A DNA stretch of 64,000 nt from contig NZ_JAFAIX010000012.1 in NCBI RefSeq assembly GCF_019236475.1, positions 930,001 to 994,000 of the forward strand, in the 5' to 3' direction. A program made the translations under genes and the position numbers. The notes under the pieces were generated by a model, which searched no databases, had not been told where the DNA came from, and saw nothing but the letters and a program-made list of their open reading frames with translations. Positions 16,111 through 23,871 of the stretch are shown here, in pieces. Numbering within the stretch: the first letter of the stretch is position 1; every line of letters starts with the position of its first letter. Source of the DNA: Chitinophaga sp. Its GTDB lineage: Bacteria > Bacteroidota > Bacteroidia > Chitinophagales > Chitinophagaceae.

Positions 16111-16235
16111 ATTTGCACGCATTTTTGAATGACCTATTCTGTCGGTATTCAGATGCCCGTTACCCAAATTCGTATTGATACATAGTTTAGATAGGTTTTA
16201 TTCATTTCCCGTAATTAACTAAAAACTGGGGAGTC

Positions 16236-16898
16236 ATGAAGTTTGAAAAGATTAAGAACAAAGGACAGGCAAGATTATTTGAGAGCCAGTATCTAGAGAT
16301 GCTAACAAAGACGCATCCTCTGGTGATCTGGGGTATGTATTTGCCAATTATCGGCTATATGTTGTACTATAGCCATGACACGCTGGGATTCACCATTGGA
16401 ACAGTTGCGTTGGTATTTTTTGGGGCCATGTTTTTCTGGTCCTTCTTTGAGTATATCATGCATCGGTTTATTTTTCACTTTGCCAGTGATAGTCAGAAAG
16501 TGCAGCGATTTATTTATGTAATGCATGGTAATCACCATGAATATCCGCGCGACAAACAGCGTTTATTCATGCCGCCAGTTCCTAGTCTGATACTGGCTTC
16601 CGTGATATTTGGTTCACAGTATATTTTCCTGCGTCAATGGACATTTATGTTCTTCCCAGGTTTTTTACTGGGATACCTGATTTATGGCAGCATGCATTAT
16701 GCTATTCACGCCTGGAATCCACCGTTTAAATTTATGAAGCCATTATGGCGTAATCACCACCTACATCACTATAAGAGTGAGGATAAAGGATTTGGGGTAA
16801 GTTCTTCCATTTGGGATGTGGTATTCGGCACCTTCTTCGATTTAGACAAAGAGAAGGAAGATAAAGAGAAAGTAAAAGAACTGATGTTCAACAAATAA
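16236..16898 (+). CDS. Fatty acid 2-hydroxylase / sterol desaturase family membrane enzyme
   Basis: A 220-residue integral membrane di-iron oxygenase. It has four hydrophobic spans (about 30-46, 52-74, 117-132 and 137-152) and the histidine clusters of the fatty-acid hydroxylase superfamily: H76 to H81 (HRFIFH), H97/H100/H101 (HGNHHE), H154/H158 (HYAIH) and H174/H175/H177/H178 (HHLHH). Members add a hydroxyl to fatty acyl chains; in sphingolipid-making Bacteroidota a role in 2-hydroxylation of ceramide or lipid acyl groups is plausible but inferred. The closest pattern is to fatty acid 2-hydroxylase (FA2H/Scs7) rather than carotenoid hydroxylase. The gene is single and ends in a strong terminator. 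Confidence 0.87.
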   Translation: MKFEKIKNKGQARLFESQYLEMLTKTHPLVIWGMYLPIIGYMLYYSHDTLGFTIGTVALVFFGAMFFWSFFEYIMHRFIFHFASDSQKVQRFIYVMHGNHHEYPRDKQRLFMPPVPSLILASVIFGSQYIFLRQWTFMFFPGFLLGYLIYGSMHYAIHAWNPPFKFMKPLWRNHHLHHYKSEDKGFGVSSSIWDVVFGTFFDLDKEKEDKEKVKELMFNK

Positions 16899-16902
16899 GT
16901 AC

Positions 16903-16936
16903 AAAAAAACCGGTTGAAATTTCAACCGGTTTTTTT
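16903..16936. terminator. Bidirectional terminator between convergent genes
   Basis: A perfect inverted repeat with 17-base arms (A7 CCGGTTGAAA and complement) that starts four bases after the hydroxylase stop. Its outer A and T tracts serve both strands. Confidence 0.92.
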
Positions 16937-16947
16937 ATGCAATATCA

Positions 16948-17289
16948 TTACCATTTTTCTTCATCATCGTCTGCCTGTTGTTGGCGGAAAGAGGCCCTGG
17001 AAGCAATCTTTTGCAGTTGTCTCTCTATAATCAATCCTGCAATCGCCGGATAAGGCTCTATTTCCAGTTTGGCGGCCTCCTGGATGATCTGTTGTACCTT
17101 TTTCTCTGATACATCTATCCGGTACAAAAGAAAAACGAATTGTTGGAAGTCCTTGCTAATTATTTGTTTCAGTCTTTTTGCCAACTGTTGCTGCAGTTCA
17201 TCATAACTCACCTGATCGGGTATACGCAGTTCGAACGTCTGGTTTGCCCATTGAGTGGTTTCCTGTAAATATTTGACTGGCAGCGACAT
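16948..17289 (-). CDS. Conserved-looking small protein of unknown function
   Basis: I do not recognise this 113-residue protein. It is soluble, has no signal peptide, and is mostly helical with many Gln and charged residues (YDELQQQLAKRLKQIISKDFQQFVFLLYRIDVSEKKVQQIIQEAAKLE). The segment QQFVFLLYRIDVSEKKVQ recalls short Bacteroidota proteins of unknown role, and the C-terminus is acidic (ADDDEEKW). It is the last gene of a tight minus-strand operon, three bases after the DUF6263 gene, and ends just before the bidirectional terminator. The tight spacing and codon use support that it is real; no function is proposed. Confidence 0.75.
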   Translation of the reverse strand: MSLPVKYLQETTQWANQTFELRIPDQVSYDELQQQLAKRLKQIISKDFQQFVFLLYRIDVSEKKVQQIIQEAAKLEIEPYPAIAGLIIERQLQKIASRASFRQQQADDDEEKW

Positions 17290-17292
17290 ATA

Positions 17293-18234
17293 CTATTTCA
17301 TTTGTTTGATCTTGTAGCTCGCGTTGGTTATAATCTTAACGGGAACGTCTATATCCTTTTTAAAACCTTTGGCTCTATTGGCTTTGTATTTATAGGAGCC
17401 ATTTAGTTCCATGTTTTGCACACAGATATTTGGTAATCCGGAGCTACGGTTAATCAGGTACTGAGATTGTGTGCTACCACCGATTTCTGCGGTAGCTTTA
17501 ATATCATCGTCCAAGGTCAGCATCTGCACTTTATCTGTTTTGATTTTTGCAGTACCACCTACTTTTGCGGTTTGTGCATCCCAGGTTTGCAGGTTCCAGT
17601 AAAGATCCACGGAGCCAACCAATCCGCCGCGCATAGGTACGTTTTCTTCCCACTGCGTACCGGTTTTAATACCATGTGCAGGATACATTACCAGCAGTTG
17701 TTCCAACCAGCTACGGAAAGCATCGGTACCAAACTGGTCTTTCATGAGCTTTTTATAGGCTGCCTGTTCATCCTTTTTCAGGTTGGTGAAAGCAGATTCG
17801 GCACTGTCCAGCAGATCGTCCAGACCATCGATTTTAGTGATGATGCCGGTAGACGTCAATTCCACCGTGAAAGGTTTTTTCAGAATTTGTTTAAGACCGG
17901 CTTGGAAAGGTTCTGTAGATTCAGGGCCTTTCGCATCTACGGCGATATTGGTATTTTTCGCGTTGAAATTGAATTTCAGATCCTTGTAATAGAAGCTCAG
18001 CACCGCTTTACCAGGATTAACATCTTTCACATCAATAATAATGACGTTGTTATAGTCGCGGGTTGTGCGCTGTTGTGCGCCGTTAATAGTCATATAGGTT
18101 TCCGAGCGACTCTTCTGTTCCAGTTCAAATTGTTCTCCTTTGTTGAAGGTATAATGAAGATCAACGTATTCCTGTGCTTGAACCTGTGTGGCCGCTGTGA
18201 CCATAGTAAGGGCTATTCCGAGTATTCTTTTCAT
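17293..18234 (-). CDS. DUF6263 family exported protein
   Basis: A 313-residue periplasmic or surface protein with a signal peptide (1-20, ending VQAQ). The mature part is rich in beta strands and starts YVDLHYTFNKGEQFELEQKS, with later segments FTVELTSTGIITKIDGLDDLLDSA, YPAHGIKTGTQWEENVPMRGG and SSGLPNICVQNMELNGSY. This arrangement (a response-like N-terminal half, a central helical insert, then a second beta half) is that of DUF6263, a Bacteroidota family without known function. It is the middle gene of an operon with the TIGR02757 gene (16-base gap upstream) and the 113-residue protein (3 bases downstream). Confidence 0.8.
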   Translation of the reverse strand: MKRILGIALTMVTAATQVQAQEYVDLHYTFNKGEQFELEQKSRSETYMTINGAQQRTTRDYNNVIIIDVKDVNPGKAVLSFYYKDLKFNFNAKNTNIAVDAKGPESTEPFQAGLKQILKKPFTVELTSTGIITKIDGLDDLLDSAESAFTNLKKDEQAAYKKLMKDQFGTDAFRSWLEQLLVMYPAHGIKTGTQWEENVPMRGGLVGSVDLYWNLQTWDAQTAKVGGTAKIKTDKVQMLTLDDDIKATAEIGGSTQSQYLINRSSGLPNICVQNMELNGSYKYKANRAKGFKKDIDVPVKIITNASYKIKQMK

Positions 18235-18250
18235 TACGACTTATATTTTA

Positions 18251-19024
18251 TCAAACGTATTTTTCAATTACACCAAGACCGAACAAAGCGAAATCATATT
18301 TTGCCGGATCGTCTGGATCGAGTTTCTTCAGCGCGTGGGTCAATGCCACAGCCGTTTTCCAATCGGCTTTAGGTCCTGAAATAATTCCCAGCCTGGTGGC
18401 TACCCTACTCACGTGTACGTCCATAGGGCATACCAGTTGAGATGGGGAGATATGGTTCCACAGTCCAAAATCCACGCCATTTTCATCCTGGCGAACCATC
18501 CACCGAAGGTACATATTCAAGCGTTTGCAAGCACTGTTGCGGGCTGGTGTAGAAATATGTTTCCGTGTTCTTTCCGGATGTTCCAACGCAAAAAACACTT
18601 TATGAAAACCCAGCAGACCTTTCTCTACATTCTCATCCTCTTCCGACATATGGCTGCTGAAGGCGAATTCCAGGGACGTGACATTGGTATAATAATGCTG
18701 TAGGAATTCAACAAAATACAGCAGATCCAAGCCATTGAAGGTCCGATGTACAAATGACATCAGTTTCATTCTTTCGCGTGGCTGATGGTTCCGGATATAG
18801 TCGTACGGACTATTATCCATCATCTTCATCAGTTCTCGGCATTTGTTGATGATAGTTGTTCTATTACCCCAGGCGAGGATGGCAGCGAAAAGGCCGGCTA
18901 TCTCTATATCTTGCAATTTGCTGAAGCTGTGCGGGATAATAATCGGATCATTCTTGATAAAATCGGGATGATCATACTGAGCTGCTTTTGCATCCAGGAA
19001 ATCGCGTAACTGCTCGATCTTCAT
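18251..19024 (-). CDS. TIGR02757 (DUF2400) family protein
   Basis: A 257-residue cytoplasmic protein that matches the TIGR02757 family. Typical stretches are HSFSKLQDIEIAGLFAAILAWGNR (32-55), NKCRELMKMMDNSPYDYI, TPARNSACKRLNMYLRWMVRQ (158-178), and GLWNHISPSQLVCPMDVHVSRVATRLG. The conserved Cys/Lys/Asp pattern and helical make-up resemble a helix-hairpin-helix DNA glycosylase-like fold, and a nucleic-acid function has been suggested for the family, but none is proven. It heads a three-gene operon with DUF6263 and a small unknown protein. A nested inverted repeat lies 27 bases upstream of its start. Confidence 0.88.
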   Translation of the reverse strand: MKIEQLRDFLDAKAAQYDHPDFIKNDPIIIPHSFSKLQDIEIAGLFAAILAWGNRTTIINKCRELMKMMDNSPYDYIRNHQPRERMKLMSFVHRTFNGLDLLYFVEFLQHYYTNVTSLEFAFSSHMSEEDENVEKGLLGFHKVFFALEHPERTRKHISTPARNSACKRLNMYLRWMVRQDENGVDFGLWNHISPSQLVCPMDVHVSRVATRLGIISGPKADWKTAVALTHALKKLDPDDPAKYDFALFGLGVIEKYV

Positions 19025-19050
19025 AATACGATATCGTGTGTATCAACAGT

Positions 19051-19096
19051 CATACCGCATGCATACAAGCGTGTATGCGTGTAAGTATGCGGTATG
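19051..19096. repeat. Nested inverted repeat upstream of the TIGR02757 gene
   Basis: Outer 10-base arms CATACCGCAT (19051-19060) and ATGCGGTATG (19087-19096) enclose an inner pair GCATAC/GTATGC (19061-19078). The structure can fold as one or two hairpins and lies 69 bases beyond the metB-type stop, on the leader of the next gene. It has no T-run directly behind it on the minus strand, so it is a weak terminator candidate. Confidence 0.7.
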
Positions 19097-19164
19097 CAAA
19101 CTGAGGATATGGTTTTACTGCAATTTGATAGCGGTAAAGATAGCAGTTACCGGCCATCTTTGTA

Positions 19165-20304
19165 TTAGCCGATGGCTTTTTTCAGGTCTTCCACCAGGTC
19201 GTCGGCATCTTCGATACCAACACTGAGGCGAATCAGGCTATCGGCGAGGCCATTTTTAATTCTTTCTTCTCTTGGAATGGAGGCATGCGTCATAGTAGCA
19301 GGGTGTCCGATCAGGGATTCCACGCCGCCCAGGGATTCTGCCAGGGAGAAAAGATGTGTATTGCTGAGTACACGGTTTGCAGATTCCAGGCTGTCGTCTT
19401 TCAGTGTAAAGGACATCATACCACCGAAACCTCTCATTTGTGTTTTGGCAATATCGTGGTTAGGATGATCTGTAAATCCAGCCCAGTATACCTTATCCAC
19501 TTTTGGATGGTTCCGGAGATAGTTGGCAATAATGGCTCCGTTTTCGCAGTGGCGTTGCATACGTACATGCAAGGTTTTGATCCCTCTTAGTACGAGGAAG
19601 CAATCCTGTGGGCCCGGAACGCCACCTGTACTGTTCTGAATAAAGTACAACTGTTGGGCCAGTGCCTCATTTTTCACAATGACCGCGCCATGCACCACAT
19701 CGCTGTGGCCACCTAGGTACTTGGTTGCAGAATGTACCACGATATCGGCTCCCAGGTCCAGTGGATTCTGGAGGTAAGGAGACGCGAAAGTATTATCTAC
19801 CGCCAGCAGCACTTCATTCTTCCTTGCTATTTGCGCAGCAGCATGAATATCAATGATATTGAGTAATGGATTGGTAGGTGTTTCAATCCAGATCATTTTC
19901 GTTTTAGGCGTGATATGCGACTCGATGTTCCGGGCATCCTGCATGGGGATGAACGTGAATTTCAGACCATATTTGGCGAATACCTTGGTAAAGATGCGGT
20001 AAGTACCTCCATACAAGTCGTTCGTAGCGATAATTTCATCACCAGGATTGAGGAGTTTGAGTACGGCATCGGTTGCGGCGAGGCCACTGCCAAAGCAAAT
20101 GCCATGCGTACCGTTTTCGATAGCGGCGAGGGCATTTTGGAGGGCGTCTCGTGTTGGGTTTTGGGTACGGGCGTATTCGTACCCTTTATGTTGTCCGGGG
20201 GCGGACTGTACGTAAGTAGATGTCTGGAAAATGGGGGTCATGATGGCCCCGGTAGACGGGTCGGGAGCTACACCTGCGTGTATGAGTTTGGTACCCAGCT
20301 TCAT
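19165..20304 (-). CDS. metB: Cystathionine gamma-synthase type PLP enzyme
   Basis: A 379-residue Cys/Met-metabolism PLP-dependent enzyme. The cofactor lysine is Lys195 in HSATKYLGGHSD, with Tyr43 and Arg46 in YEYARTQNPTR (phosphate binding from the neighbouring subunit), the Asp170 contact in LAVDNTFASPYLQNP, and SLGGVESLIGHPATMTH near the C-terminus. Length and motifs fit cystathionine gamma-synthase or the closely related gamma-lyase and O-acylhomoserine sulfhydrylases; sequence alone does not separate these well, so the symbol is the best guess. The reaction makes or breaks cystathionine in methionine/cysteine metabolism. It is apparently monocistronic; a copy of the small repeat lies upstream of it, on the opposite strand. 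Confidence 0.88.
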   Translation of the reverse strand: MKLGTKLIHAGVAPDPSTGAIMTPIFQTSTYVQSAPGQHKGYEYARTQNPTRDALQNALAAIENGTHGICFGSGLAATDAVLKLLNPGDEIIATNDLYGGTYRIFTKVFAKYGLKFTFIPMQDARNIESHITPKTKMIWIETPTNPLLNIIDIHAAAQIARKNEVLLAVDNTFASPYLQNPLDLGADIVVHSATKYLGGHSDVVHGAVIVKNEALAQQLYFIQNSTGGVPGPQDCFLVLRGIKTLHVRMQRHCENGAIIANYLRNHPKVDKVYWAGFTDHPNHDIAKTQMRGFGGMMSFTLKDDSLESANRVLSNTHLFSLAESLGGVESLIGHPATMTHASIPREERIKNGLADSLIRLSVGIEDADDLVEDLKKAIG

Positions 20305-20466
20305 GTCTTAAATATTTTATAATGAACAATTTCTGGTAGTAACCAAATATACATTGTTTAGGGAAAGAATGCGGAAACAAATAGGGGCAGAAAACGAGGA
20401 AAACAGGGTTTAACAGTTGTCCATTTTAGCTAATATTAGAATATTATCGTATTATTTATTACGCTT

Positions 20467-20592
20467 ACGAACAATTTTCTAGCGTTCACCAAAACGGGAG
20501 TAACGGCAAGGATTAAACGAATTAAATTTGTTTTAGGTTTTTCATAGGATATGGTTAAAATTTTTAAGGCGGTATTCCTACCGCCTTTCTTT
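20467..20592 (+). repeat. Small-RNA-like repeat, copy D
   Basis: Copy D, about 14 kb from copies A and B. ACGAAC (20467-20472), GTTCAC (20484-20489) and the -7-type box TAAATTTG (20523-20530) keep the same spacings as in copy A. The core TAGGTTTTTC, ATAGGATATGG, TTAAAATT (20534-20562) is identical to A. The hairpin is AAGGCGGTA/TACCGCCTT (20566-20587). It points plus, against the minus-strand genes on both sides, so it is not a leader of either. Confidence 0.82.
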
Positions 20593-20599
20593 ATTTCAA

Positions 20600-21196
20600 T
20601 TATTTTGATTTTTTAGGCGTCGCATCAGACCATTTGATAGGCAGGTTTACGCTTACTCTATCCCAGGCGATGATCAGGTTAGCACCTGGATCTGCTTTTT
20701 CAAAAACCATGGTAAAGGCTTCCACTGATGTATTGAGTGACAGTACCGGCAGGGTGGTTCTCACCACATCTTTAGCAGGATCATATTTGAAAGCACCCCA
20801 GATATCTGTTTCCCGATTGATGATGATAGTCCAGTTTTTCTCTGTAGGGATCGCATACATGGTATATCGACCTTTTGGAACGGATTTACCAGCAATGATT
20901 ACAGGGTGGAAGAATTCGATTTCAGTAGCTTCGTTGGCTCCTAGTCGCCAAATTTTACCATACTCCTCCAGGTTGCCGAATATTTCGCGGCCTTTGGTTT
21001 GAGGACGGCTGTAGATGACTCTGGCGATCAGTGGTCCGGCCGACTCACCTTTCACTTTTACAACGTAAGGGTACATTACAGGGTAATAGGCCATGTCCAT
21101 AGGGCTGGCATCTAGCGGCGGTAATTTTTTATCCTGAGCGCCAGCATTTAAACAGAATATGCCCATCATAAAGGCAACTATCATTGCTTTTTTCAT
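20600..21196 (-). CDS. DUF2911 family exported protein
   Basis: A 198-residue exported protein with a signal peptide (1-20, ending NAGAQ). The DUF2911 domain follows: ARVIYSRPQTKGREIFGNLEEYGKIWRLGANEATEIEF (58-95), the G-x-Y-T-x-Y segment KGRYTMYAIPTEKNWTIIIN, and the C-terminal IAWDRVSVNLPI. The RLGANEAT and GRYTMYAIP motifs are diagnostic. DUF2911 proteins are abundant in Bacteroidota, are predicted to be small beta-sandwiches in the periplasm, and have no assigned function. Its end abuts the terminator of repeat copy D, which may serve both strands. Confidence 0.9.
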   Translation of the reverse strand: MKKAMIVAFMMGIFCLNAGAQDKKLPPLDASPMDMAYYPVMYPYVVKVKGESAGPLIARVIYSRPQTKGREIFGNLEEYGKIWRLGANEATEIEFFHPVIIAGKSVPKGRYTMYAIPTEKNWTIIINRETDIWGAFKYDPAKDVVRTTLPVLSLNTSVEAFTMVFEKADPGANLIIAWDRVSVNLPIKWSDATPKKSK

Positions 21197-21294
21197 CTTC
21201 CGGAAAGTATTTTTTCTTGATATGGAAATTCGGCCCCAAACCTAGCCTTTTTTGGGCAATCCAAAAAGGTGGAGGGGTTATATTAACAGCACTT

Positions 21295-21891
21295 TTAAAG
21301 GTCTTTTAATGCATCCAGACTTTTCACATAGGCTTCCAATTCTGGGAAGAATTCCTGGTAGCAAGATTTCAGGGCATCATAGTGTTCCATGAAGGTCGCA
21401 AAAATGACTTCGCCCGGGGTATCCAGGTATTGCGCTCTGCGGCTTACTCCACGAATGGCGCTAGAAATGCCATCGGTTGTACGGTAATTATACAGCCAGT
21501 CAAACTCCCGCATGTATTTGAACATTTGGAGGAATCTTGCGGGGAGGGTATCTCCTTTACTTTCAATGACCTGATAAACGTAACGGGTAAACGAATACAG
21601 CGATTCATCCGTAAAGCGTTCCGGGTCTGTGGCCAGGAAATGATCGAAGATTAAATCCGTGAATACACCACTGTAAAGTCTGGCTGAAGCTCGGAAGTAC
21701 GTTTTAGCCCTGGTGGTTACCGGATGCGAATCGGTGAAAGTATCGATAGCACGGTGAACCAGGATACCTTTCCTCACGCCTTCTTCCTGTTGTTCCAGTT
21801 GCTTCCTCCCTTTAACAAAGTCGGCAATGAGGTTGCCGGTTATCAAGTCGGGATTGCGGAAAGACAGGTATGCATGGGCCAGATGGTTCAT
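21295..21891 (-). CDS. AcpH-like acyl carrier protein phosphodiesterase
   Basis: A 198-residue cytoplasmic HD-like hydrolase of the ACP phosphodiesterase (AcpH) family. Motifs: MNHLAHAYLSF (1-11), GNLIADFVKG (19-28), HRAIDTFTDSHPV (46-58) and DLIFDHFLA (78-86). The histidines and aspartates in these motifs correspond to the metal site of the family. AcpH removes the 4'-phosphopantetheine group from holo-ACP in Escherichia coli, but Bacteroidota homologues have not been characterised to my knowledge, so the substrate is inferred. It is a single gene transcribed away from the exported protein gene at 22212. Confidence 0.87.
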   Translation of the reverse strand: MNHLAHAYLSFRNPDLITGNLIADFVKGRKQLEQQEEGVRKGILVHRAIDTFTDSHPVTTRAKTYFRASARLYSGVFTDLIFDHFLATDPERFTDESLYSFTRYVYQVIESKGDTLPARFLQMFKYMREFDWLYNYRTTDGISSAIRGVSRRAQYLDTPGEVIFATFMEHYDALKSCYQEFFPELEAYVKSLDALKDL

Positions 21892-22118
21892 AATGAAGCA
21901 GTAGGTGATTGTTACAACAAATGTAATTCATCACGCTCATCTCCCCAATTCCATCCTATTTAACAGTCTTTTAACTTTCACTGATGCAACATTTTTCCAT
22001 TGGCACCAACTAACAGTGTATCAAAGTTCTTACTGGCAGGGGTTTATAGGAAATTAAACAGAAGTGACAACAAGTATCCTATTACTGGTACAAAAAAGTG
22101 CCATCAGTAAATATTGGC

Positions 22119-22150
22119 TTGACCACTCGCCCCTTCCCGTCGTAGTTTTG
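22119..22150 (+). promoter_or_regulatory. Promoter of the 22212 gene
   Basis: TTG at 22119-22121 and TAGTTTTG at 22143-22150, separated by 21 bases, fit the -33/-7 pattern and predict a leader of about 57 bases. The rest of the 320-base gap 21892-22211 shows nothing recognisable. Confidence 0.6.
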
Positions 22151-22211
22151 AGTCATCAAACAAAAAGTACACAAACAAATTAATCTCAAAACCAATTCAA
22201 AATTCAAAGCC

Positions 22212-22664
22212 ATGAAAAAGCTCTTATTTGTCGTAGTTGCTGCCCTGACCCTGTCTGCTTCTAGCGTATATGCTAGCACTTATGAAACTGCTGTAAGCAA
22301 CAAATTGAAAGTGTCATTCAGAGATGCGTTCGCGAATGTTAAAGATGTTAAATGGTATACCGACGATAACAAAACATTCACTGCCAAATTCACCCTGAAT
22401 AATACAACTGTTAGCGCCTACTTTGATGCAGAAGGTCAGTTACTGGTTACTTCCCGTGTGATTGAAGCAGAAAGCCTGCCTTTAGCAGTAGTAAACAGAC
22501 TGGTTAAAAAATATCCTGGTAACAAAATCAACACTGTTGTAGAATACGAATCAGCAGGTGGCACCGTATACATGATCATGCTCGAAGGTGATAAAACCTG
22601 GATTAAAGTGAAAGCAGATGAAACTGGTAATATTGAGTTGAAAGAACGTCTGCAGAAAGCCTAA
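22212..22664 (+). CDS. Small exported PepSY-like protein
   Basis: A 150-residue exported protein with a clear signal peptide (1-21, ending SVYAS). The mature domain alternates a helix with beta strands: VSNKLKVSFRDAFANVKDVKWYTDDNKTFTAKFTLNNTTVSAYFDAEGQLLVTSRVI. The pattern F-x-x-A-x-V-K-D-V-K-W followed by A-x-F-x-x-D/E-G-x-L matches the beta-lactamase-inhibitor-like PepSY family of Bacteroidota. Members are periplasmic and of unknown role, possibly protease inhibition. It has its own promoter and is followed after 118 bases by the deoxyhypusine-synthase homologue, with a separate -7 box (TAACTTTG at 22721-22728) between them. Confidence 0.75.
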   Translation: MKKLLFVVVAALTLSASSVYASTYETAVSNKLKVSFRDAFANVKDVKWYTDDNKTFTAKFTLNNTTVSAYFDAEGQLLVTSRVIEAESLPLAVVNRLVKKYPGNKINTVVEYESAGGTVYMIMLEGDKTWIKVKADETGNIELKERLQKA

Positions 22665-22782
22665 TTGGTAGTTGGTTACCGATAAAACGTCCCATAGCAC
22701 CATCACCAGCAAATTTATCTTAACTTTGCCCCCTGTTAAGGCTTTATTAGCCAGGCTGTTAATGTATAAATGATTAAATGAC

Positions 22783-23757
22783 ATGAATAAGGGACCTGTT
22801 TCTCAATTTATCCAGCACCATTACCGTCACTTTAATGCTGCTGCATTAGTGGATGCTGCCAAAGGATACGAAACGCATTTGCTGGAAGGTGGTAAAATGA
22901 TGGTGACCTTGGCTGGTGCCATGAGTACGGCTGAATTGGGCATCTCCTTCGCGGAAATGATCCGCCAGGGTAAAGTAGATATCATTTCTTGTACTGGTGC
23001 AAACCTGGAAGAAGATATCATGAACCTGGTAGCTCATACCCACTACAAACGTGTACCTAACTACCGCGACCTGAGCCCACAGGAAGAATGGGAGCTGCTG
23101 GAGCAAGGCTTCAACCGCGTAACCGATACCTGCATTCCTGAAGAAGAGGCTTTCCGCCGCATTCAGCAACATATCCATAAGATCTGGAAAGACGCGGAAG
23201 AAAAAGGCGAACGCTATTTCCCGCATGAATTCATGTACAAACTGCTCCTGAGCGGTGTGATGAAAGAGCACTACGAGATCGATCCTAAAAATAGCTGGAT
23301 GCTCGCTGCTGCTGAGAAAAATATTCCAATCATCGTTCCAGGATGGGAAGACAGTACAATGGGTAACATCTTCGCTTCCTACTGCATCAAAGGTGATCTG
23401 AAAACTTCTACCATGAAATCTGGTATCGAGTATATGATCTTCCTGTCTGAATGGTATCGCCAAAACTCCGGTGGAAAAGGCGTTGGCTTCTTCCAAATCG
23501 GTGGTGGTATCGCAGGGGACTTCCCTATCTGCGTGGTTCCTATGATGTACCAAGACCTGGAATGGACAGATGTTCCTTTCTGGAGCTACTTCTGCCAGAT
23601 CTCTGATTCTACTACTTCGTATGGTTCCTACTCCGGTGCCGTTCCAAACGAAAAAATCACCTGGGGTAAACTGGATATTCACACTCCTAAGTTTATCGTG
23701 GAATCAGATGCTACTATCGTAGCCCCACTGATGTTCGCGTATATTCTTGGCTGGTAG
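22783..23757 (+). CDS. Deoxyhypusine synthase family protein
   Basis: A 324-residue cytoplasmic NAD-dependent enzyme of the deoxyhypusine synthase (DHS) family. Recognisable parts are LAGAMSTAELGISFAEMIRQGKVDIISCTGANLEED (43-78), NIPIIVPGWEDSTMGN, FFQIGGGIAGDFPIC, and NEKITWGKLD, where Lys296 is at the place of the active-site lysine that receives the aminobutyl group in the human enzyme. Bacteria have no eIF5A, so the substrate cannot be the eukaryotic one; bacterial relatives make homospermidine or similar products from spermidine or putrescine, and that is the likely role. It is a single gene with its own terminator and no polyamine gene is next to it in this window. Confidence 0.92.
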   Translation: MNKGPVSQFIQHHYRHFNAAALVDAAKGYETHLLEGGKMMVTLAGAMSTAELGISFAEMIRQGKVDIISCTGANLEEDIMNLVAHTHYKRVPNYRDLSPQEEWELLEQGFNRVTDTCIPEEEAFRRIQQHIHKIWKDAEEKGERYFPHEFMYKLLLSGVMKEHYEIDPKNSWMLAAAEKNIPIIVPGWEDSTMGNIFASYCIKGDLKTSTMKSGIEYMIFLSEWYRQNSGGKGVGFFQIGGGIAGDFPICVVPMMYQDLEWTDVPFWSYFCQISDSTTSYGSYSGAVPNEKITWGKLDIHTPKFIVESDATIVAPLMFAYILGW

Positions 23758-23776
23758 TCAATAACAGATATTAGGG

Positions 23777-23810
23777 AAAAAGTCGTAACGCTCTGCGTCA
23801 CGACTTTTTT
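23777..23810 (+). terminator. Terminator of the deoxyhypusine-synthase-like gene
   Basis: A 10-base-pair lower stem AAAAAGTCGT, a small A/C mismatch, a 4-base-pair ACGC/GCGT stem and a T-rich tail. Confidence 0.85.
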
Positions 23811-23871
23811 TTATGCTTTAAATATTGAAGATTCCTTTTATGGCGAGGCTTAACAATTAGTTCGGGAGCAT

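Noticed and set aside
19100..19115. GAGGATATGGTTTTACT near the nested inverted repeat, resembling the core of the small repeat
   Set aside because: It shares only AGGATATGGTT, with no TAGGTTTTTC before it and no hairpin after it, so it is not counted as a fifth copy.
22846..23682. 278-codon minus-strand frame opposite the deoxyhypusine-synthase-like gene
   Set aside because: The plus-strand protein is a clear family member over the whole length, and the antisense translation shows no recognisable features.
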